From Luteimonas salinisoli (GTDB lineage: Bacteria > Pseudomonadota > Gammaproteobacteria > Xanthomonadales > Xanthomonadaceae): 64,000 nt of DNA. Numbering within the stretch: position 1 is the first letter of the stretch; the number at the start of each line of letters is the position of its first letter. The notes under the pieces were generated by a model that saw nothing but the letters and a program-made list of their open reading frames with translations, searched no databases and was not told the origin of the DNA. This document shows positions 58,313-64,000 of this stretch, one piece after another. The stretch spans positions 29,926-93,925 of the forward strand of contig NZ_JACCKA010000051.1 in the NCBI RefSeq assembly GCF_013425525.1. Reading direction: 5' to 3'. Both the position numbers and the translations under genes were made by a program.

Positions 58313-60054
58313 GGCGGGCATGGCTGCTTGCGGCGGCGCTGCTCGCGGTTGCCGGGTGTTCCCGGTCCGACCCGGCGGGGGCGGACGCGGGTGCGTCGCC
58401 CGTCGCGGCGGAGTCCGCGATCGCGCAGGAGGCGGACGCGGGGCAGGGCTTCTACGGCACGCTCGAGCCGTTCGCCGAGCACGCGGTGTACTTCGTGGTC
58501 ACCGACCGCTTCGTCAACGGCGATCCGTCCAACGACCAGCGCGAGCAGGGCGGCGACCATCCGAGCTTCGACATCCCGCTGCCCGCGTGCGACGGCGTGA
58601 TCGCCAACGTCGGCTACCAGGGCGGCGATTTCCGCGGCCTGCTGGACAACGCCGGCTACATCCGCGAGATGGGTTTCGGCGCGGTGTGGATCACGCCGAT
58701 CGTCGAGAACCCGGACCAGGCCTTCACCGGCGGCGACCCGATCACCTGCAGCAGCTTCCTCAGCGACCGCGGCAAGGCCGCCTACCACGGCTACTGGGGC
58801 ATGAACTTCTACCGGGTGGACGAGCACCTGCCGAGCGCGGGTCTCGACTTCGCCGCCTTCACCGCCGGCATGCGCGCGCATGGGCTGAAGACCGTGCTCG
58901 ACATCGTCGCCAACCATTCCTCGCCGGCCTGGAGCATGCCGGAGCCGCAGCCCGGCTTCGGCCAGGTGTTCGACGCGCGCGAGCGGCTGGTGGCCGATCA
59001 CCAGAACCTGCCGCCCGACCAGCTCGATCCGGCGGGCGACCCGCTGCACCGCTTCTACGCCACCGCCCCCGATCTGGCGCAACTCGGCGATTTCGATCCC
59101 GACAACCCGGAGGTCATGGACTACCTGGTCGGCGCCTACCTGCAATGGATTGCGCAGGGCGCGGACGCGTTCCGCATCGACACCATCCGCCACATGCCGC
59201 ACGCGTTCTGGAAGCGCTTCAGCGACCGCATCCGCGCGGTGCACCCCGGCTTCTTCATGTTCGCCGAGGCCTTCGACTACGACGCCGCCAAGATCGCGCC
59301 GCACACCTGGACGGAGAACGGCGGCGTCAGCGTGCTCGACTTCCCGATGAAGCAGGCCATGGACGAGGTGTTCGCGGGCGGCGCCGGGTACGAACGCCTG
59401 GCCGAGGCCCTGCACCTGCAGGACAGCCCCTACGCCAATCCCTACGAGCTGGCCACCTTCTACGACAACCACGACATGGCGCGGATGGACGCCACCGACG
59501 AGGGCTTCATCGACGCCCACAACTGGCTGTTCACCGCGCGCGGGATCCCGGTCATCTACTACGGCTCCGAGACCGGCTTCATGCGCGGCCGCGCCGAGCA
59601 TGCCGGCAATCGCAACTACTTCGGCCAGGCGCGCATCGACGCCGCGCCGCGGAGCCCGATCCACGCCGGGCTGCGCCGCATCGCCAACCTGCGCAGGGTG
59701 TCGCCGGCGCTGCAGCGCGGGCTGCAGCTCGACCTACGGATGGATGGGGACGAGGCGGTCTTCTACCGCGTGTACGAGCATGGCGACGGCGCCCAGATCG
59801 CGCTGGTGCTGCTCAACAAGGGCGATGCGGCGCGCGAGATCGAGGTGACCGAACTTCTGCAGCCCGGCGAGTGGCGCGATGGCTTCGGCGGCGGCGCGCT
59901 GACGGTGAAAGAGCGGCTGCTCGCCGAGGTGCCGGCGCACGGCGTGCGGGTGTTCCTGCACGACGGCCCGCCCAGGCGCGCCGACCTGCGCGCGCGGCTG
60001 GCGGAACTGATGGCACGCCGCCTGGGCGGGCCGGAGACGCTGAACGCGAACTAG
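58309..60054 (+). CDS. GH13 alpha-amylase lipoprotein
   Basis: A 581-residue enzyme. A lipobox, LLAVAGCS, makes it a lipoprotein with Cys17 lipidated, so it acts in the periplasm or on the outer membrane. The GH13 catalytic set is Asp291 (AFRIDTIRHMP), Glu320 (MFAEAFDYD) and Asp389 (YDNHDMAR). The first conserved region is IVANHSSPAW. A beta domain follows at about 475-560. It would cut longer alpha-glucans before transport. It overlaps the transporter gene by 4 bp. Its stop is in a CTAG shared with the convergent LacI gene. Confidence 0.93.
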   Translation: MRRAWLLAAALLAVAGCSRSDPAGADAGASPVAAESAIAQEADAGQGFYGTLEPFAEHAVYFVVTDRFVNGDPSNDQREQGGDHPSFDIPLPACDGVIANVGYQGGDFRGLLDNAGYIREMGFGAVWITPIVENPDQAFTGGDPITCSSFLSDRGKAAYHGYWGMNFYRVDEHLPSAGLDFAAFTAGMRAHGLKTVLDIVANHSSPAWSMPEPQPGFGQVFDARERLVADHQNLPPDQLDPAGDPLHRFYATAPDLAQLGDFDPDNPEVMDYLVGAYLQWIAQGADAFRIDTIRHMPHAFWKRFSDRIRAVHPGFFMFAEAFDYDAAKIAPHTWTENGGVSVLDFPMKQAMDEVFAGGAGYERLAEALHLQDSPYANPYELATFYDNHDMARMDATDEGFIDAHNWLFTARGIPVIYYGSETGFMRGRAEHAGNRNYFGQARIDAAPRSPIHAGLRRIANLRRVSPALQRGLQLDLRMDGDEAVFYRVYEHGDGAQIALVLLNKGDAAREIEVTELLQPGEWRDGFGGGALTVKERLLAEVPAHGVRVFLHDGPPRRADLRARLAELMARRLGGPETLNAN

Positions 60055-61079
60055 GCCCCGGTCGAGCCTCGCAACACCAGCCGCGCGGGGATGGTGCGGC
60101 TGCCGGCCGCCTCGCCGGCGATCAGCGCAAGCAGGCTTTCGACCAGGATGGTGCCGGCCTGGCGGGTGTCCTGCTGCACGGTGGTGAGACCGGGAGTGAC
60201 GAAGCTCGCCAGCGGAATGTCGTCGAAGCCGGCGACCGCCACGTCTTCCGGCACGCGCAGCCCGTGCTCGTGCAGTGCCTTCATCGCGCCGATCGCGATC
60301 AGATCGCTGGCCGCGAATACCGCATCGAACTCGGCGCCACCCTGGAGCAGGGCGGTGGCGGCCTCGAATCCGGCCTGCTCGGTGGTGACGGCGTCCACCT
60401 GCAGGTCCGGGTCCGCGGCCAGGCCGGCCGCAGTCAGCGCGGCGGCCAGGCCGCGGTAGCGCTCCTGGAACTCCGGGTAGTGCTCGGAGGCGTCGCCGAG
60501 GAAGGCGATCCGGCGGCAACCGCGCGCCAGCAGGTGGTGGCCGACGTCCAGCCCGCCCTGGTAGTTGTCGCAGCCGATCGAGACCCCCGGCTGCCCCGGC
60601 AGGGCCGCGCCCCAGCGCACGAAGCGGGTGCCCTGTTCGACCAGTTGCTGCAGGCGCGTGCGCGCCTCCAGGTAGTCGCCGTAGCCGAGCAGGATGATGC
60701 CGTCGGCCTTGTGGCTGTCCTCGTAGTCGGCGTGCCAGTCGCTGGACAGCTGCTGGAACGAGATCAGCAGGTCGAAGCCGCGCTGCGCGCAGGCCCGGGT
60801 GATCGAGCCGAGCATCGACAGGAAGAACGGGTTGATCGAGGCGTCGTCCGGCGCCGGCTCCTCGAAGAACAACAGCGCCAGGGTGCCGGACTGCTGGCAG
60901 CGCAGGTTGGAGGCGTTCTTGTCGACCTTGTAGTTGAGCTCCCGGGCGATCGCCAGGATCCGGCGCCGGGTCTCGGGGCTGACCATCGGGCTGCCGCGCA
61001 GGGCGCGCGAGACGGTCGGCTGCGACACCCCGGCCAGATGGGCGATGTCGAGCGAGGTGGGCTTGCCTTTGATCGTCAT
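60051..61079 (-). CDS. LacI-family regulator of the maltodextrin locus
   Basis: A 342-residue LacI-type regulator. The N-terminal helix-turn-helix and hinge (SLDIAHLAGVSQPTVSRAL, RRRILAIARELNYKVDKNA) are clear, followed by a periplasmic-binding-protein-like domain with RGCRRIAFLGD and AVFAASDLIAIGAMKAL. It probably binds the two TACGTA-centred palindromes at 52473 and 56669. Its effector is likely maltose or a glucose-containing intermediate; that is inference. It shares its CTAG stop with the amylase gene and lies divergently from the thrS leader, 99 bp from its -10 box. Confidence 0.93.
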   Translation of the reverse strand: MTIKGKPTSLDIAHLAGVSQPTVSRALRGSPMVSPETRRRILAIARELNYKVDKNASNLRCQQSGTLALLFFEEPAPDDASINPFFLSMLGSITRACAQRGFDLLISFQQLSSDWHADYEDSHKADGIILLGYGDYLEARTRLQQLVEQGTRFVRWGAALPGQPGVSIGCDNYQGGLDVGHHLLARGCRRIAFLGDASEHYPEFQERYRGLAAALTAAGLAADPDLQVDAVTTEQAGFEAATALLQGGAEFDAVFAASDLIAIGAMKALHEHGLRVPEDVAVAGFDDIPLASFVTPGLTTVQQDTRQAGTILVESLLALIAGEAAGSRTIPARLVLRGSTGA

Positions 61080-61178
61080 GGGGCGTGCGGCCGGTCGGCC
61101 GCGGCGGGCGGGCCGGCCGCATCATGCCATGCCGGCGGCGGCCAGGGCCCGCCGCGCTGCAGCGGCCCGCGCAGCTGC

Positions 61179-61184
61179 TAGAAT
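61179..61184 (+). promoter_or_regulatory. Candidate -10 box of the thrS leader transcript
   Basis: TAGAAT lies 62 bp before the leader-peptide ATG, so transcription could begin near 61191. The -35 region is poor. The placement rests on the hexamer and on the leader and terminator that follow. Confidence 0.45.
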
Positions 61185-61245
61185 CGGCCGGACCGGAAAC
61201 TCGCAGGAACAGGTGGCCCGCGGCAACGCCGGCCGAGCGTGCGAC

Positions 61246-61272
61246 ATGAGCACTACCACCCGCCACCGCTGA
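61246..61272 (+). CDS. thrS leader peptide (MSTTTRHR)
   Basis: An eight-codon reading frame, ATG AGC ACT ACC ACC CGC CAC CGC TGA, has three threonine codons in a row. It ends 20 bp before an intrinsic terminator and stands upstream of threonyl-tRNA synthetase. This is the arrangement of classical transcription attenuators, in which a ribosome stalled for charged tRNA-Thr prevents terminator formation. The ribosome-binding site is weak (GAGCG about 7 bases before ATG). The role is inference from layout. It is too short for ordinary gene finding. Confidence 0.65.
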   Translation: MSTTTRHR

Positions 61273-61292
61273 CACGTTCCGAGGCCCACACG

Positions 61293-61316
61293 AAGGCGCC
61301 CTCGGGCGCTTTTTTT
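61293..61316 (+). terminator. Attenuator-type terminator before thrS
   Basis: The stem GCGCC-CTCG-GGCGC (61296-61309), extended by A-U and G-U pairs, is followed by seven T residues (61310-61316). It lies 20 bp after the leader peptide and 102 bp before the thrS ATG. CGAGG (61280-61284) can pair with CCTCG (61300-61304) and might form part of a competing antiterminator. Confidence 0.85.
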
Positions 61317-61324
61317 GTGGATGC

Positions 61325-61409
61325 GTGATCGGTGATGGGTGATTGGTGATTCGAAACAGCCAAGACACCCATCGCTGCCACGAATCACCAATCACGAATC
61401 ACCAATCAC
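61325..61409. repeat. GTGATTGGTGATTCG inverted and tandem repeats before thrS
   Basis: A perfect 15-bp inverted repeat, GTGATTGGTGATTCG (61339-61353) and CGAATCACCAATCAC (61381-61395), encloses a 27-bp loop. A tandem second copy of the right arm (61395-61409) ends 9 bp before the thrS ATG, and a variant of the left arm (GTGATCGGTGATG) precedes it at 61325. The whole resembles a dispersed palindromic repeat. Confidence 0.85.
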
Positions 61410-61418
61410 GGCCTTCCA

Positions 61419-63323
61419 ATGATCACCATCACCCTCCCCGACGGCAGCCGTCGCGAGTTCGAATCCCCCGTCAGCGTCATGGACGTGGCGCAGTCGATCG
61501 GCCCGGGCCTGGCCAAGGCCACCGTGGCCGGCAGGATCGACGGCCGCCTGGTCGATGCCAGCGACTCCATCGACCGCGACGCCAGCCTGCAGATCATCAC
61601 CCCGAAGGATCCCGAGGGCGTGGAGATCATCCGCCACTCCTGCGCGCACCTGGTCGGTCACGCCGTCAAGCAGCTCTACCCGGACGCCAAGATGGTGATC
61701 GGCCCGGTGATCGAGGACGGCTTCTACTACGACATCTGGCACGAGCGCCCGTTCACCCCCGACGACTTGGCGGCGATCGAGCAGCGCATGGCGGAGCTGA
61801 TCGACACCGGCTACGACGTCATTAAGCAGATGACCCCGCGCGAGGAGGTGATCGCCACCTTCCGCGCGCGCGGCGAGGACTACAAGCTGCGACTGATCGA
61901 GGACATGCCCGACGAGACGCAGATGGGTCTGTACCACCACCAGGAATACGTGGACATGTGCCGCGGCCCGCACGTGCCCAACACGCGGTTTCTGAAGGCG
62001 TTCAAGCTGCTGCGCATCTCCGGCGCCTACTGGCGCGGCGATGCCAAGAACGAGCAGCTGCAGCGGATCTACGGTACCGCCTGGGCCGACGCCAAGCAGC
62101 TCAAGGCCTACGTACAGCGCATCGAGGAAGCCGAGAAGCGCGACCATCGCCGCATCGGCAAGCAGCAGGAGCTGTTCCACCTGCAGGAGGAGGCGCCCGG
62201 GCTGATCTTCTGGCATCCGAAGGGCTGGGCGCTGTGGCAGGTGGTCGAGCAGACCATGCGTGGGGTCTACCGCGACAGCGGCTACGGCGAGGTGCGCTGC
62301 CCGCAGATCCTCGACGTCTCGCTGTGGAAGAAGTCCGGCCACTGGGACAACTACAAGGAGAACATGTTCTTCACCGAGTCCGAGAAGCGCACCTACGCCC
62401 TCAAGCCGATGAACTGCCCCGGCCACGTGCAGGTGTTCAACCAGGGCCTGCACAGCTACCGCGACCTGCCGATCCGCTACGGCGAATTCGGCTCCTGCCA
62501 CCGCAACGAGCCCTCGGGCGCGCTGCACGGGATCCTGCGGGTACGCGGCTTCACCCAGGACGACGGCCACGTGTTCTGCACCGAGGACCAGGTGGAGGCC
62601 GAGGTCGCCGCCTTCCATGAACAGGCGATGCGCGTCTACGCCGAGTTCGGTTTCGAGGACGTGCAGCTGAAGCTGGCCCTGCGCCCGGAGCCGCGGCTGG
62701 GCGACGACGCCACCTGGGACAAGGCTGAAGCCGCGCTGCGTGGCGCGCTGTCGGCCTGCGGGGTGGAATGGCAGGAGCTGCCGGGCGAGGGCGCCTTCTA
62801 CGGGCCGAAGATCGAGTACCACCTGAAGGACGCGATCGGCCGCACCTGGCAGCTGGGCACGATGCAGGTCGACTTCATGATGCCGGGGCGCCTCGGGGCC
62901 GAATACGTCGACGAGCACAGCCAGAAGCGGACCCCCGTCATGTTGCACCGGGCCATCGTCGGCTCGATGGAGCGCTTCATCGGGATCCTGATCGAGCACC
63001 ACGCCGGGGCCTTCCCGGCCTGGCTGGCGCCGGTGCAGGCGGTGGCGATGAACATCACCGACGCCCAGGCGGATTATGTCGCCGACCTGCGGAAAACCCT
63101 TGCGAATCAAGGGGTACGGGTGGAGGCGGATTTGCGGAACGAGAAAATCGGCTATAAGATCCGCGAGCACACGCTGCAGCGGGTGCCGTACCTGCTCGTG
63201 GCGGGGGACCGCGAAAGGGACAACGGGACGGTCGCCGTGCGCACGCGGGCGGGGGAGGACCTGGGGAGCATGCCGGTTTCCGACTTCGTTTCACGCCTGC
63301 GCGGCGGGCACGCGGTAGCATGA
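61419..63323 (+). CDS. thrS: Threonyl-tRNA synthetase
   Basis: A 634-residue class II synthetase. It has an N-terminal TGS domain (about 1-62), the editing domain with [14 protein letters not shown] around residue 70 and [18 protein letters not shown] (in parts), and the catalytic core with MNCPGH (zinc-binding cysteine), [15 protein letters not shown] (motif 2) and the C-terminal anticodon-binding domain. The start is supported by [15 protein letters not shown], the usual TGS beginning. No Shine-Dalgarno sequence is visible; the 15-bp inverted repeat ends just upstream. It is followed 87 bp later by infC. It is probably controlled by the leader peptide at 61246. Confidence 0.98.
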   Translation: MITITLPDGSRREFESPVSVMDVAQSIGPGLAKATVAGRIDGRLVDASDSIDRDASLQIITPKDPEGVEIIRHSCAHLVGHAVKQLYPDAKMVIGPVIEDGFYYDIWHERPFTPDDLAAIEQRMAELIDTGYDVIKQMTPREEVIATFRARGEDYKLRLIEDMPDETQMGLYHHQEYVDMCRGPHVPNTRFLKAFKLLRISGAYWRGDAKNEQLQRIYGTAWADAKQLKAYVQRIEEAEKRDHRRIGKQQELFHLQEEAPGLIFWHPKGWALWQVVEQTMRGVYRDSGYGEVRCPQILDVSLWKKSGHWDNYKENMFFTESEKRTYALKPMNCPGHVQVFNQGLHSYRDLPIRYGEFGSCHRNEPSGALHGILRVRGFTQDDGHVFCTEDQVEAEVAAFHEQAMRVYAEFGFEDVQLKLALRPEPRLGDDATWDKAEAALRGALSACGVEWQELPGEGAFYGPKIEYHLKDAIGRTWQLGTMQVDFMMPGRLGAEYVDEHSQKRTPVMLHRAIVGSMERFIGILIEHHAGAFPAWLAPVQAVAMNITDAQADYVADLRKTLANQGVRVEADLRNEKIGYKIREHTLQRVPYLLVAGDRERDNGTVAVRTRAGEDLGSMPVSDFVSRLRGGHAVA

Positions 63324-63410
63324 TGCGTGATCCGGTGGGGCCCGCGGGGCCGCGCCGGGAGCCCCGGACGCTGACGAGCGGCCGGCACAATCGAAAACGG
63401 AGATCGCAAT

Positions 63411-63932
63411 ATCAGCACCCCTGAAAAGCAGAACCGCAGGAACAGCGACATCCGCGTACCCCGGGTACGCGTGATCGGTTCGGACGGCGAGATGATCGGC
63501 GTCCTGTCGCGCGACGAGGCCCTGCAGCAGGCCGAGAGCGAAGGCCTCGACCTGGTCGAGATCCAGCCCAATGCCGATCCACCGGTCTGCCGGATCATGG
63601 ATTACGGCAAGTACAAGTTCGACCTGCAGAAGAAGGCCAACGCGGCCAAGAAGAAACAGAAGCAGGTCGAGATCAAGGAAGTGAAGTTCCGGCCGGTCAC
63701 CGACGAGGGCGACTACCAGATCAAGCTGCGCAAGATGCGGGGCTTCCTCGACGAAGGCGACAAGATCAAGGTCAACATCCGCTTCCGCGGCCGCGAGATG
63801 AGTCACCAGGAGCTGGGCCGCGAGATGGCCGCACGCATCGAGGCGGACCTGGGCGAGGACATCGTGATCGAGTCGCGCCCGCGCCTGGAAGGCCGCCAGA
63901 TGGTGATGATGATCGCGCCGAAGAAGAAGTGA
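63411..63932 (+). CDS. infC: Translation initiation factor IF-3, with an ATC start codon
   Basis: A 173-residue IF-3. The body ([29 protein letters not shown], in parts; [46 protein letters not shown]) is unmistakable. No ATG, GTG or TTG gives the right N-terminus: the frame up to the family's start reads ATC AGC ACC CCT GAA AAG, with GGAG eight bases before the ATC at 63411. E. coli infC uses the rare ATT start, which lets IF-3 repress its own translation, so ATC is a reasonable counterpart. A GTG at 63471 would cut off 20 conserved residues. It lies 87 bp after thrS. Confidence 0.93.
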   Translation: MSTPEKQNRRNSDIRVPRVRVIGSDGEMIGVLSRDEALQQAESEGLDLVEIQPNADPPVCRIMDYGKYKFDLQKKANAAKKKQKQVEIKEVKFRPVTDEGDYQIKLRKMRGFLDEGDKIKVNIRFRGREMSHQELGREMAARIEADLGEDIVIESRPRLEGRQMVMMIAPKKK

Positions 63933-63983
63933 CGCCGGCGGCCGGGCCGCAGAGCCGGCTGCCTGGCGGGAGGGTCGAGAAGA

Positions 63984-64000
63984 GCGCGCCGACGGCGCGC
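63984..64000. other. Hairpin at the window's end
   Basis: GCGCGCC, GAC, GGCGCGC form a perfect 7-bp stem reaching the last base. Whether a T-run follows cannot be seen. In this operon rpmI and rplT normally come next, so it could be an attenuator for them or a processing site. Confidence 0.4.

Overview
The window is GC-rich, gene-dense bacterial chromosome, most likely from the Xanthomonadaceae (Lysobacter/Luteimonas/Pseudoxanthomonas type). The grounds are three TonB-dependent receptors including one Oar-type, a minor-pilin operon ending in pilY1-pilE, the YcaR-like Trm112 variant, dispersed GTAGGAGCG-type palindromic repeats, and an infC sequence of the gammaproteobacterial type. This assignment is inference from family resemblance; no database search was possible.

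Layout. 0.1-6.7 kb: housekeeping genes (FHA protein, nadC, Trm112-like protein, purE-purK, a degenerate superoxide dismutase, grxD-SDR-MarC). 7.0-11.8 kb: Oar-like TonB-dependent receptor, then ppnN. 12.0-20.0 kb: type IV pilus minor pilin operon fimT-pilV-pilW-pilX-pilY1-pilE, a terminator, tRNA-Asn and a second, divergent FimT/GspH gene. 20.4-22.8 kb: uvrB and tRNA-Val. 22.9-32.9 kb (minus strand): a composite membrane-stress operon with a TerB-like protein, a YjfI/DUF2170 protein carrying a predicted ribbon-helix-helix N-terminus, a PspA homologue, a YqiJ-like membrane protein, a YqiK flotillin and a 1771-residue AAA ATPase. Three near-identical ACATGT-centred palindromes lie at its internal promoter. 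33.0-49.2 kb: accessory catabolism, with an FdhF/YdeP oxidoreductase, a CitE-like lyase, a propeller-symporter fusion, a LysR regulator, a TonB-dependent receptor, a serine hydrolase, a glycosidase-like/SUMF1 fusion, a GH127 enzyme and a class III CoA-transferase. 49.6-61.1 kb: an alpha-glucan (maltodextrin) utilisation locus with a TonB-dependent receptor, alpha-glucosidase, sugar transporter, alpha-amylase lipoprotein and LacI regulator. It is interrupted by an MpaB-type oxygenase and two methyltransferases, one of Hen1 type. 61.2-64.0 kb: the start of the thrS-infC translation operon, preceded by a putative threonine attenuator.

How the parts work together. The maltodextrin genes appear to be one regulon: an identical 14-bp palindrome sits exactly 28 bp upstream of a TACCAT hexamer in front of both the receptor and the transporter/amylase pair, and a LacI-family gene closes the locus. 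In the membrane-stress operon, flotillin, PspA and YqiJ are membrane-surface proteins, and the giant ATPase may remodel complexes they form. thrS appears to be controlled by a leader peptide with three consecutive threonine codons followed by an intrinsic terminator, and infC by a rare ATC start codon.

The most unusual items are the composite PspA-flotillin-ATPase operon with its candidate self-encoded operator system, the thrS leader, repeat sequence translated in frame inside purK, a superoxide dismutase homologue lacking two of four metal ligands, and a stand-alone Hen1-type methyltransferase without a partner RNA ligase.
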